Shown: in pieces, positions 32,233-40,304 of the stretch | Numbering within the stretch: position 1 is the stretch's first letter | How the letters are laid out: every line of letters begins with the position of its first letter | Source of the DNA: JALZKA01 sp963753385 | Lineage (GTDB): Bacteria; Actinomycetota; Thermoleophilia; Solirubrobacterales; 70-9 | Length of the DNA: 64,000 nucleotides | NCBI GenBank assembly: GCA_963753385.1 | Contig: CAVWCC010000005.1 | Span: 558,001 to 622,000, forward strand | Reading direction: 5' to 3' | Notes under the pieces: model-generated | Databases searched by the model: none | The model's input: only the letters and a program-made list of their open reading frames with translations | What the model was told of the DNA's origin: nothing | Program-made: the position numbers and the translations under genes

Positions 32233-33378
32233 CGGCCCACCTCGACTCGATCCCCGCGAAGCGTGCGGGGTCGGCGACCTCGAGCTCCGCCGGGAGAGCC
32301 TCGCCCGCAAGGTTCGCGGCGACCCCGGCCGCAGTGAGCGGCGCGAGCAGGATCCCATTGCGGAAGTGGCCCGTCGCGAGGACCAGGCCGTCGAGCGCAC
32401 CGGGTCCGACCAGCGGGGCGTTGTCCGGCGTCCCGGGCCGCAGACCCGCGACCGCGCGCTCGAGCTCGAGCTCAGCCACGTCGGGCAGCGCCCGGTATGC
32501 CTCGCGAAGAAGCTCGTACACCCCGCCCGCCGTGACTCGCGAGTCGAAGCCGAGCTCCTCGACCGTCGCCCCGGCGACCAAGCGCCCGTCGGCCCTCGGC
32601 ACCAGATACACGCGCTCGGTGACGACGAGCCGCCGGGCAACGGGTCGGCCGACGCGGGCCGCGCAGGGTCAGGATCTGCCCCTTGACCGGGCGCACGGGC
32701 GGGCGGGCGGGCTCCGGCAGCCACTCCACCGCCGACCAGGCGCCGGCCGCGAGCACGGTCACCGGAGCGAGCCGGCGGTGCCCGTCGGCCGTCACGACAC
32801 CGGCCAGGCGGTCGCTGTCGAGGATCGCGCTCGATCGCCTCGGCGCCCACGGTGATCCGCACCCCGGCGCGCTCGCATGCGACGCGGAGGGCGAAAACAA
32901 GTGCGGACGGGTCGACGCCCGACTCGTGCGGAGCGTGAACGCCCCCGACGACCGCCGGGTGTAAGCCGGGCTCGAGCGCCCGGCATTCCGCCGCGTCGAG
33001 CCACTCGGCCTCGAGCCCGAGCGAAGCCATCAGTTCATGCCGCCGCCGCAGCTCCGCCGCCTCGTCGCGGTCGAGCGCGACGTGCAGCGCGCCGGTCTCG
33101 AGGTACCCCGGATCCATCCCGCTGGCCTCACTCAGCTCCGCCGCGAACTCGGGCCAGGAAGCGTGCGAGGCCAGCGCCGCGGCGAGCAGCCGCTCCTCGC
33201 CCCAGGTCGCCTCGCCGACGGGGGCGAGCATGCCCGCTGCGACGCCCGAGGCGCCCGCGCCCGGCTCGTCGCGCTCGAGGACCTCGATCCGCAGGCCGCG
33301 CTGCGCGGCGCGCCAGGCGCAGGCAAGGCCGATCGCGCCGGCTCCGACGATCAACGCGTCTGGACTTGAGTCACGCAC
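32229..33378 (-). pseudogene. thiO: Glycine oxidase ThiO, broken by at least two frameshifts
   Basis: FAD enzyme that makes the dehydroglycine for ThiG. From GTG 33378 the first frame gives PDALIVGAGAIGLACAWRAA and GVAAGMLAPVGEATWGEE up to about 32836. A second frame gives LDSDRLAGVVTADGHRR and PVRPVKGQILTLRGP to about 32655. A third gives ERVYLVPRADGRLVAGATVE and LVGPGALDGLVLATGHFRNG. Each switch is mended by removing one base. All active-site segments survive, so sequence errors are as likely as decay. Confidence 0.85.
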
Positions 33379-33382
33379 CAGA

Positions 33383-33470
33383 TACCTCCGCCGGCATTAC
33401 CCGGTTCAGGTTCAGACGGTCGGCGGCCAGTTGCCGCCCTCTCAGCCCTTGGGTTGGGCTCCCGTTGGCT
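33383..33470 (-). promoter_or_regulatory. TPP riboswitch
   Basis: On the minus strand the conserved cores appear in order: GGGCTGAGAGGG (CTGAGAGG at 33445-33438), GAACCTGA (33413-33406) and GGGTAATGCC (33402-33393), followed by GGAGG. This is the THI-box consensus. The GGAGG is the ribosome site for thiO, whose GTG begins at 33378, so control is probably at translation initiation by P1 pairing. Confidence 0.95.
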
Positions 33471-33501
33471 ACCGATGTTACTCCGCGATACTGCCCGCGC
33501 T

Positions 33502-34161
33502 ATGGATCCGAGCCAGCGTCTCGAGCGCCTGCGCCATGCCCGCCTCTACTTCGTCTGCGAAGGCCGCCCCCGCGCCGGGGACCCGGAACCGCTGTTGCGA
33601 GCGGCGCTCCGCGGCGGCGTGGACATGATCCAGCTGCGCGAGAAGGCGCCGCGGTGCGCCGACGAGATCGTTGCCCTGGCCGAGCCGTTCCGGCGCGCCG
33701 CGGACGAGCACGGGGCCCTGTTCCTCATCAACGACCACCCGGAGCTGGTCGAGGCCTGCGGCGCCGACGGCGTCCACGTCGGCCAGGATGACGCGCCGGT
33801 TGCCGAGGCGCGCGCCGAGGCCGGCGCCGGCGCGCTGGTCGGCCTCTCGACGCACTCGGCGGAACAGTTCGACGCCGCGGTCGGGGCCTCGGGTAACGCC
33901 CGGCCCGACCAGATCAGCGCCGGGCCCGTCTGGGAGACGCCCACCAAGGAGGGACGGCCGGCGGCGGGCCTCGGCCTGATCGAGCACGCGGCCGCGCACG
34001 GTGGCGACGCGAACTGGTTCGCGATCGGCGGCATCGACGCCGGCAACATCGACGAGGTCGTGGCCGCGGGCGCCAGGCGCGCGGTGGTCGTCCGCGCGAT
34101 CCGCGACGCGGCGGACCCCGAGGGCAGCGCGCGGGAGCTCCGGGAGGCGCTCGATGGGTAG
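33502..34161 (+). CDS. thiE: Thiamine-phosphate synthase
   Basis: Couples the pyrimidine and thiazole moieties to thiamine phosphate. 219 residues from ATG 33502. RLYFVCEGRPRAGDPEPLL starts the TIM barrel; GGVDMIQLREKAP, FLINDHPELVEACGADGVHV and GQDD supply the pyrophosphate/Mg site, and QISAGPVWETPTKEGRPAAG with FAIGGIDAGN complete the pattern. It is divergent from the riboswitch-controlled thiO-S-G operon and has no visible riboswitch of its own. Confidence 0.95.
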   Translation: MDPSQRLERLRHARLYFVCEGRPRAGDPEPLLRAALRGGVDMIQLREKAPRCADEIVALAEPFRRAADEHGALFLINDHPELVEACGADGVHVGQDDAPVAEARAEAGAGALVGLSTHSAEQFDAAVGASGNARPDQISAGPVWETPTKEGRPAAGLGLIEHAAAHGGDANWFAIGGIDAGNIDEVVAAGARRAVVVRAIRDAADPEGSARELREALDG

Positions 34162-34711
34162 CCGCGAGCGCCGGCGGGCGCAGCGCCGCAAACGCAAGGA
34201 GCGCTCGACCGAGCGGCGCGCCGACCTCCAGGTGCGGCGCGAGGCGCGAGCCGAGCGAACCGAGGCGAAGAACCGGGCGGTTCGCGAGCAGCTCGAGCCA
34301 CTCGAGCCGGACGAGCGCCCCAGCGTCGTCACCGTCGCGGCGGTCATCTCGGGCGCCCTTGCGCTCGGCACCGTGCTCGCCTACGCGCTGGGCCTCGAGG
34401 TCGGCGAGTTCGACGACTTCGGCAACGAGACCGGGGAGTCACGGCCCGCCGTGTTCCCGACCGTCGTCTCGACACTGATCCTCTCGGGGATGGCCTACGG
34501 GCTCTGGCGCACGCGCTACTGGGCCGTCCTCGGCTTCCAGACCCTGCTGGTGCTGGTCCTGGTCGTCGCCGCGCTCGGACTGGCCCAGGTAACCGAGGTC
34601 TGGCGGGCGCTGGCCTTCGCCGCGATCCTGGGCGGCGCCGGCTTCCTTTTCTACAGGATGGTCAAGGCGATGGCGCGAATCCAGATGCCGGAGCGCAACC
34701 CGCCGGTCTGA
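34154..34711 (+). CDS. Membrane protein with basic cytoplasmic helix
   Basis: 185 residues, overlapping the end of thiE by 8 bases. Residues 1-50 are a highly Arg/Glu-rich helix. Four hydrophobic segments follow (VVTVAAVISGALALGTVLAY, VFPTVVSTLILSGMAYGLW, VLGFQTLLVLVLVVAALGLA, ALAFAAILGGAGFLFYRM). This looks like a small actinobacterial membrane protein of unknown function. The overlap implies co-translation with thiE but not necessarily a thiamine role. Confidence 0.8.
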   Translation: MGSRERRRAQRRKRKERSTERRADLQVRREARAERTEAKNRAVREQLEPLEPDERPSVVTVAAVISGALALGTVLAYALGLEVGEFDDFGNETGESRPAVFPTVVSTLILSGMAYGLWRTRYWAVLGFQTLLVLVLVVAALGLAQVTEVWRALAFAAILGGAGFLFYRMVKAMARIQMPERNPPV

Positions 34712-34748
34712 GCCGATCGCCGAACGCGCGGATATATAGAGTCGCCGT

Positions 34749-36116
34749 ATGGCTGATTCCTACGACGTGATCGTGATCGGGGGCGGTCCCGGCGGCTATG
34801 TCGCCGCGATCCGCGCCGCTCAGCTCGGTCTCAACACGGCGGTCGTCGAGAAGGACAAGCCCGGTGGCCGCTGCCTCAACTACGCCTGCATCCCGGCGAA
34901 GACGATGCTCCACACGGCGGAGGTGTTCGACCACGCCCAGAACGGCGCGGAGCTCGGGATCAAGGTCACCAGGGCTTCGATCGACTGGAAGGCGCTGGCC
35001 GACCGGCGCGCCGCCGTCTCCGACGGGCTGTCGAGCGGCGTCAAGATGCTCTGGGACAAGAACAAGGTCACGCAGATCGAGGGCGAGGGCTCGCTGACCG
35101 ACGACGGCAACGTCGCGGTGGGCTCCGACACCCACGAAACCAAGGCCGTCGTTCTCGCAACCGGCTCCGTCGCGCTGCCGATCCCGGGCGTCGAGTTCTC
35201 GGATCGCATCGTCGACACCTGGGGCGCCTGGTCGCTCGCCGCGCAGCCGAAGAAGCTCGCCGTGGTCGGCGCGGGTGCCTCCGGCTCGGAGATCGCCTCC
35301 GCTTACGCGCGCTACGGCACCGAGGTGACGCTGATCGAGATGCTTCCCCAGATCCTGCCGCTCGAGGACAAGGACATGGCCCGGGTGGTCGAGCGGACCT
35401 TCAAGCGTCAGGGCATCACGATCCTCACCGGAACGCCGATCTCGGACGTCGAGGACACCGGCAAGTCGGTGAAGTACAAGGTCGGCGACACGGAGGGCGA
35501 GGCGGACTACCTCGCGATCGCCGGTGGGCGCGCGCCCGATGTCGAGGCGCTGAACCTCGCCGGACCCAAGGTCGAGACCGAGGAGTCAGGCCGGATCAAG
35601 GTCGACGAGTTCCAGCGGACCTCCAACTCCAAGGTCTACGCGATCGGAGACCTCGTGCGAGGCCCCGCGCTCGCTCACAAGGCGTCCGAGGAAGGCGTCG
35701 TCGCGGTCGAGACGATCGCCGGCGCGCCGACCCACGCGGTCGACATCGACCTGGTCCCGGGCGCGACCTTCTGCCATCCGCAGGTCGCGAGCGTCGGGCT
35801 CACCGAAGCCGCGGCCAAGGAGGCCGGGCACGACATCAAGGTCGGCAAGTTCAAGCTCGGCGGCGTCGGCGCCTCGGCGGTCTACGACGACCGCGAGGGC
35901 ATGGTGAAGCTGGTCGTCGACACGAAGTACGGCGAGATCATCGGCGCCCACATCGTCGGCAACCGGGCCTGCGACATGATCTCGGAGCTCGTCACCGTGA
36001 TGGCGCTCGAGGGCGGCTATCAGGAGCTCGCCCGGATCGTGCATCCGCATCCGACGATCTCCGAGGCGATCCTGGACGCGGCGCGCGCCGTCGACGGCTG
36101 GGCGACGCACGCCTAG
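34749..36116 (+). CDS. lpd: Dihydrolipoyl dehydrogenase (E3)
   Basis: Reoxidises dihydrolipoamide in 2-oxoacid dehydrogenase complexes, reducing NAD. 455 residues. DVIVIGGGPGGYVAAIRAAQ binds FAD. The redox pair is Cys42/Cys47 in GGRCLNYACIPAK. VVGAGASGSEIASAYARYGT is the NAD fold and the C-terminal dimer motif VHPHPTISEAILDAAR carries the catalytic His. An upstream GATATATAG (about 34729-34737) may be a -10 region. It supports the E1/E2 genes at 38158-41550. Confidence 0.96.
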   Translation: MADSYDVIVIGGGPGGYVAAIRAAQLGLNTAVVEKDKPGGRCLNYACIPAKTMLHTAEVFDHAQNGAELGIKVTRASIDWKALADRRAAVSDGLSSGVKMLWDKNKVTQIEGEGSLTDDGNVAVGSDTHETKAVVLATGSVALPIPGVEFSDRIVDTWGAWSLAAQPKKLAVVGAGASGSEIASAYARYGTEVTLIEMLPQILPLEDKDMARVVERTFKRQGITILTGTPISDVEDTGKSVKYKVGDTEGEADYLAIAGGRAPDVEALNLAGPKVETEESGRIKVDEFQRTSNSKVYAIGDLVRGPALAHKASEEGVVAVETIAGAPTHAVDIDLVPGATFCHPQVASVGLTEAAAKEAGHDIKVGKFKLGGVGASAVYDDREGMVKLVVDTKYGEIIGAHIVGNRACDMISELVTVMALEGGYQELARIVHPHPTISEAILDAARAVDGWATHA

Positions 36117-36119
36117 CGC

Positions 36120-36710
36120 GTGCCCGTCCGCGCGACGTTCTTCTACGACCTCGGATCGCCCTACGCGTACCTGGCCGCCGAGCGAATCCACAGCGTGTTC
36201 GAAGACGCCGGCGCCGAGGCGCCCGCCTGGCAGCCGATCCTGCTCGGCGGCCTGTTCCGGCGGTTCGGCCGCGACTCGTGGGCGAACGGGCCCGAACGCG
36301 CGAAGGGCATCGCCGAGGTCGAGCGGCGAGCGCAGGCGTACGGGCTCCCGCCGATCCGCTGGCCCGAGCCCTTCCCGGGCAACACGCTGTTTGCGATGCG
36401 GGTGGCGACGTTCGCGACCGAGATCGGCCGCGGCGTCTCGCTGCCCCTCGCGGCCTTTCGCCAGGCCTTCGCCGCGGGACGCGACCTCTCCGATCCCGAC
36501 AACGTCTTCATCGCCGCCGCCTCGGCCGAGCTGCACCCGCGCGCGCTGCGCGCAGCCGCCGAGCGCGACTCGATCAAGGCGGCCCTGAAGGCGGCGACGG
36601 AGGCCGCTGGCGACGCCGGCGTGATCGGCGTGCCAACCGTGCGCGTCGGCGACGACGTCTTCTGGGGCGACGACCGCCTGGCCGACGCCGCGGCCGCGGC
36701 GGCCGGCTGA
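36120..36710 (+). CDS. DsbA-like thioredoxin-fold protein of the HCCA-isomerase type
   Basis: 196 residues from GTG. ATFFYDLGSPYAYLAAERI has Ser in place of the CxxC of DsbA, as in 2-hydroxychromene-2-carboxylate isomerases and kappa-class GST-like proteins. GVIGVPTVRVGDDVFWGDDR is the cis-Pro region. The substrate is unknown. It follows lpd by 3 bases, so it is probably in its operon. Confidence 0.8.
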   Translation: MPVRATFFYDLGSPYAYLAAERIHSVFEDAGAEAPAWQPILLGGLFRRFGRDSWANGPERAKGIAEVERRAQAYGLPPIRWPEPFPGNTLFAMRVATFATEIGRGVSLPLAAFRQAFAAGRDLSDPDNVFIAAASAELHPRALRAAAERDSIKAALKAATEAAGDAGVIGVPTVRVGDDVFWGDDRLADAAAAAAG

Positions 36711-36714
36711 GCCC

Positions 36715-37395
36715 TTGGGTATCGTCGCCCGTGTGTCCGGAGACGGTCCCAGGAGCGCGGTCGAGACGGCCCGTGGCACGGTCGAGCGGGTCGAGCCGAC
36801 CAAGGCCCAGCGCGGGGCGGCGCGCCGGATCGCCGAGTCGAAGGCGACGGCGCCCCACATCTACCTCGAGGCCGAGGTGCGGATCGACGCGGACGCGATC
36901 GAGCGGATCGTGCACGCCGCCGCTCGGGCGCTGCGGGACTTCCCGCGTCTCAACGGCGCCTACCGCGACGGTGCGTTCGAGACGTACTCGCGTGTCAACG
37001 TCGGCGTCGTCCTCGACTCCGGCGAAGCTCCCCTCGTGCCGACGATCTTCGACGCGGACACCAAGGACCCGGCGGAGATCGCGGCCGAGCTCGAGCGGCT
37101 GGCGGCCCGTGCCACAGCCGGCGAGCTGACGTCGCCGGAGCTCGCGGGCGGGACGTTCACCGTGTCGTCGGCCGCGATCGGAGCGGTCCGCTCGCTCGCG
37201 GCCGTCCTCAACCAGGGTCAGGCGGCGGCGCTCGGGGTCGGCGCGATCACGGACCGGCCGCTTGTCGCAGACGGCGAGGCGGTTCCCGGCCGCGCCCTCA
37301 CGGCGACCCTGTCGTGCGACGGACGCATGATCGGCGCCGGCGAGGCCGCGCGGTTCCTCGACCGCGTGCGCGAGCTGCTGGAGGACCCCGGGTAG
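36715..37395 (+). CDS. E2-like acyltransferase domain lacking the catalytic motif
   Basis: 226 residues from TTG 36715. The sequence matches the catalytic domain of dihydrolipoyl acyltransferases (KAQRGAARRIAESKATAPHI, then NVGVVLDSGEAPLVPTIFDA, then GGTFTVSSAAIGAVRSLAAV) but there is no lipoyl or E3-binding domain. The essential DHRxxDG near the end is TLSCDGRMIGAGEAARF, with His replaced by Gly and the following Asp lost. It is therefore probably a non-catalytic structural or regulatory relative, encoded beside E3. Confidence 0.75.
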   Translation: MGIVARVSGDGPRSAVETARGTVERVEPTKAQRGAARRIAESKATAPHIYLEAEVRIDADAIERIVHAAARALRDFPRLNGAYRDGAFETYSRVNVGVVLDSGEAPLVPTIFDADTKDPAEIAAELERLAARATAGELTSPELAGGTFTVSSAAIGAVRSLAAVLNQGQAAALGVGAITDRPLVADGEAVPGRALTATLSCDGRMIGAGEAARFLDRVRELLEDPG

Positions 37396-37425
37396 TCCGG
37401 CCGGGGAGGCTCCGACCCACAGGCC

Positions 37426-37938
37426 ATGCCGCCGCATCCGATCATCGACGTCCCCATCGAGTCCCTCCCGTACGTCGACGAGCACTTCATCGAGATCGCG
37501 GCCACGCCAGAGCAGGTCTGGGATGCGTTGATCAAGGTGGTCGAGGGCTTCGGCGACGGCCGCTCGGCGCCGTCCCTTTCCCGCGCGCTCGGCTGTGCCC
37601 AGACCGAGTCCGAGGGCAACCCCCAGGAGATCGGCTCTACGGTGCCGGGGTTCGTCGTCACGCGATCGGTGCGGCCCGCGGTCCTCGCCCTGATGGGCCA
37701 GCACCGGTTCTCGCGTTACGCCCTGATCTTCTCGATCATCGAGAAGCCGAGCGGCGTCGTATTGCTCGGCGCCCAGACGCGGGCCGAGTTCCCGGGCAGG
37801 CGAGGAAGCGTCTATCGCGGGCTCGTGATCGGAACGCGTGGCCACGTCCTCGCCACGACCGGCATCCTGCGCTCCGTCCGCAGGCGTGCGGAGCGGGCAC
37901 GTGGCCGGCCGCAGGCAACGTCTGCGCAGAATCGGTGA
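37426..37938 (+). CDS. SRPBCC/START-like ligand-binding protein
   Basis: 170 residues. DEHFIEIAATPEQVWDALIK is the typical opening of polyketide-cyclase/START-type (SRPBCC) proteins, and GFVVTRSVRPAVLALMGQHR with YALIFSIIEKP fits the helix-grip sheet. The basic C-terminus (RSVRRRAERARGRP) is unusual. No signal peptide. Precise ligand unknown. It sits 30 bases after the E2-like gene. Confidence 0.65.
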   Translation: MPPHPIIDVPIESLPYVDEHFIEIAATPEQVWDALIKVVEGFGDGRSAPSLSRALGCAQTESEGNPQEIGSTVPGFVVTRSVRPAVLALMGQHRFSRYALIFSIIEKPSGVVLLGAQTRAEFPGRRGSVYRGLVIGTRGHVLATTGILRSVRRRAERARGRPQATSAQNR

Positions 37939-37955
37939 ACACAACCTGTCGGGGG

Positions 37956-37983
37956 TTGAATTGTCCTCAGCCGGGCATACAAT
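37956..37983 (+). promoter_or_regulatory. Sigma-70-type promoter for the dehydrogenase operon
   Basis: TTGAAT at 37956-37961 and TACAAT at 37978-37983 are separated by 16 bases. It is the most AT-rich spot in the gap and would give a leader of about 165 bases before the E1-alpha gene. Confidence 0.6.
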
Positions 37984-38126
37984 TGCGGAAGCGATCGAAA
38001 CGGGCGATCAACCCGGGACGATCCAGACATAGGGCGCCGGGGCGGAACCCCCGGAGCTCATCGTCCAGTAGGCGCCGTGGAGGGGATCCCAAAGCGGCAT
38101 GACCGGCGGACCCGGAGGAGATCCCA

Positions 38127-38222
38127 ATGGGCAGCCAGACACGAAGGGCGGACAGATATGCGAAGCGACGTCGCTGTCGCAAACGGTGGTGCGCGCGCGA
38201 GCGCGGACTCCGACGTACGTGA
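38127..38222 (+). CDS. Arg-rich upstream ORF overlapping the E1-alpha start
   Basis: ATG 38127 has the strongest ribosome site in the region (GGAGGAG, 38114-38120) and opens a 31-codon frame (MGSQTRRADRYAKRRR...) ending TGA 38220-38222, well inside the E1-alpha gene in another frame. E1-alpha itself (ATG 38158) has only a weak site. It could reduce or gate E1-alpha translation. It is unproven. Confidence 0.35.
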   Translation: MGSQTRRADRYAKRRRCRKRWCARERGLRRT

Positions 38223-39294
38223 ATCCCTGAGCGAGCTGCTCACCCGATCCGATCGCGCCGCGCTGCTGCGGTTCATGGCGATGATGCGATCCGCGGAGGA
38301 GCGCGGCCTCACCCTCTACCGGCAGGGCAAGGTGCCCGGCTCGTTCTACGACGGCTGCGGGCAGGAAGCGATCCCGGTCGGCTCCGCCTTCGCGCTCAAG
38401 CCCGAGGACCGGATGTGCATCCTCCACCGCGACCTCGGCGCCCATTTCGTCCGTGGCGTTACGCCCGACCGCTACCTCGCGAATTACATGGGGCGTACCG
38501 GCGGCGTCACCGGCGGCAAGGACGGGAACATGCACTTCGGCGACCGCAGGCTCGGCGCCGTCGGGATGGTTTCGATGCTGCCCGACATGGCGCTGGTCGC
38601 CAACGGGATGGCCCTCGCCTTCAAGATCCGCGGCGAAGCGCGGGTCGCTCTGACCTACTTCGGCGAGGGCTCGACCGCCAACGGGCAGTGGCACGAGGCG
38701 ATGAACCTCGCCGGCATCCAGCGGCTCCCGGTGGTCTTCATCCTCGAGAACAACCAGTTCGCGTACTCGACCCCGAACGAGCTCGAGTTCGCCGTCGACC
38801 CCGTGGAACGTGCCCACACCTACGGCTTCCCGGGCGTCAACGTGGACGGTAACGACGTCGAGGCCGTGTTCGCGGCAGCGCACGAGGCGGTCGAGCGGGC
38901 CCGCCGTGGCGAGGGTCCCACGCTGATCGAGTGCCGGACGATGCGCATGCACGGCCACGGCGCGCACGACGACATGAGCTACGTGCCGCCCGAGCTGTTC
39001 GAGGAGTGGTCGCAGCGCGACCCGATCGACCTCTACTCCAAGCGGTTGGTCTCCGACTATGGCTTCAAGCAGGACGAGGTCGACGCGATCCGCGCCGAGG
39101 TGACCGACTACGTCGCGAAGTGCGCCGAGGAGGCGCTGGCCTCGCCGATGCCCGATCCGGCGACCGCCACGGACGGGGTGTTCGCGGACGAGTGGCAGCC
39201 GCTCGGTGACGGCCAGGCCCCCTGGTCGCGCTGGCAGCAGACCGAGAACCACTCCGAGAACGGCCACGCTAAGACGAACGGGGCCTCGGCATGA
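38158..39294 (+). CDS. 2-oxoacid dehydrogenase E1 component, alpha subunit
   Basis: 378 residues from ATG 38158. MRSAEERGLTLYRQGKVPGS and FYDGCGQEAIPVG begin the family match, and the thiamine diphosphate motif runs from GEGSTANGQWHEAMNLAG to LENNQFAYS. HGHGAHDDMSYVPPEL is the phosphorylation-loop region. It decarboxylates a 2-oxoacid with E1-beta. The adjacent leucine-dehydrogenase-like gene favours branched-chain 2-oxoacids, though pyruvate cannot be excluded. It overlaps E1-beta by 4 bases. Confidence 0.93.
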   Translation: MRSDVAVANGGARASADSDVRESLSELLTRSDRAALLRFMAMMRSAEERGLTLYRQGKVPGSFYDGCGQEAIPVGSAFALKPEDRMCILHRDLGAHFVRGVTPDRYLANYMGRTGGVTGGKDGNMHFGDRRLGAVGMVSMLPDMALVANGMALAFKIRGEARVALTYFGEGSTANGQWHEAMNLAGIQRLPVVFILENNQFAYSTPNELEFAVDPVERAHTYGFPGVNVDGNDVEAVFAAAHEAVERARRGEGPTLIECRTMRMHGHGAHDDMSYVPPELFEEWSQRDPIDLYSKRLVSDYGFKQDEVDAIRAEVTDYVAKCAEEALASPMPDPATATDGVFADEWQPLGDGQAPWSRWQQTENHSENGHAKTNGASA

Positions 39295-40304
39295 CACCGA
39301 CCGCCACCACACCCGAGCAGCGAGCAACGAGCAACGAGCAACGAGACCTCACCTACCTCGAGGCGATCTCCGAGGCCCTCCGCGACGAGATGCGGGCCGA
39401 CGAGACCGTGATCTGCCTCGGCGAGGACATCGGCGCGTTCGGCGGCGCGTTCAAGGTCACCGACGGGTTCTACGAGGAGTTCGGCGCGAGCCGGGTCATC
39501 GACACCCCCCTCGCCGAGAACGCGATCATCGGGGCCGCGGTCGGCGCCGCCGCGGAGGGCTTGAAGCCCGTCTGCGAGATGCAGTTCTCCGACTTCATCG
39601 CCTGCGGCTTTGACCAGCTCGTCAATGTTGCCGCGAAGCTCCACTACCGGCAGGGCGTCGCCGTGCCGATGGTCGTCCGCCTGCCCTCCGGCGGCGGCTT
39701 CTCGGGCGGCCCGTTCCACTCGCAGAACCCGGAGGCGTGGCTCCTACAGGCCCCGGGCCTCAAGGTCGTCGCGCCGGCGACGGCGGCGGACGCGAAGGGG
39801 CTTCTGGTGAGCGCGATCCGCGACCCCAACCCGGTCTGCTTCCTCGAGCACAAGGGCCTCTACCGCAACGTCCGCGACGAGGTTCCCGCGGGCGAGCACG
39901 CCGTTCCGATCGGCAAGGCGCGCGTCGCCCGCGAGGGCACCGACGCCAGCGTGATCGCGTACGGGTCGAGCGTCCACCTCGCGCTCCAGGCGGTCGAGGA
40001 GCTCTCAGAAGACGTCGAGGTCATCGACCTGCGAAGCCTCTGCCCGCTCGACACCGAGGCGATCCTCGCGAGCGTCCGCAAGACCTCGAAGGTCCTTGTC
40101 GCCCACGAGGCGACGCGCTCGTGCGGTGTCGGCGCCGAGGTCTCGGCCCTGATCTCCGAGGAGGCGTTCGAGGACCTCGACGCGCCGATCAGGCGCCTGA
40201 CCGCGCCCGACGTGCCGATCCCGTTCAGCCCTCCGCTCGAGCAGGCCGTCCTGCCGCAGTTGGACGACATGAAGGAGGCTCTCAGTGAGCTCCTCGCATA
40301 CTGA
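39291..40304 (+). CDS. 2-oxoacid dehydrogenase E1 component, beta subunit
   Basis: 337 residues. The core starts at about residue 22 with DLTYLEAISEALRDEMRADE and continues GEDIGAFGGAFKVTDGFYEE, DTPLAENAIIGAAVGAAAEG and EATRSCGVGAEVSALI, all typical of E1-beta. Residues 9-20 (EQRATSNEQRAT-type) are produced by a four-copy heptamer repeat inserted between the start codon and the core. It overlaps the E2 gene by 20 bases. Confidence 0.93.
   Translation: MTPTATTPEQRATSNEQRDLTYLEAISEALRDEMRADETVICLGEDIGAFGGAFKVTDGFYEEFGASRVIDTPLAENAIIGAAVGAAAEGLKPVCEMQFSDFIACGFDQLVNVAAKLHYRQGVAVPMVVRLPSGGGFSGGPFHSQNPEAWLLQAPGLKVVAPATAADAKGLLVSAIRDPNPVCFLEHKGLYRNVRDEVPAGEHAVPIGKARVAREGTDASVIAYGSSVHLALQAVEELSEDVEVIDLRSLCPLDTEAILASVRKTSKVLVAHEATRSCGVGAEVSALISEEAFEDLDAPIRRLTAPDVPIPFSPPLEQAVLPQLDDMKEALSELLAY
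39314..39341. repeat. Four tandem heptamers CGAGCA(G/A) at the E1-beta start
   Basis: CGAGCAG at 39314 is followed by CGAGCAA at 39321, 39328 and 39335, then a partial CGAGA. It lies between the ATG and the conserved core. A one-unit change would shift the whole E1-beta frame. Confidence 0.9.
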
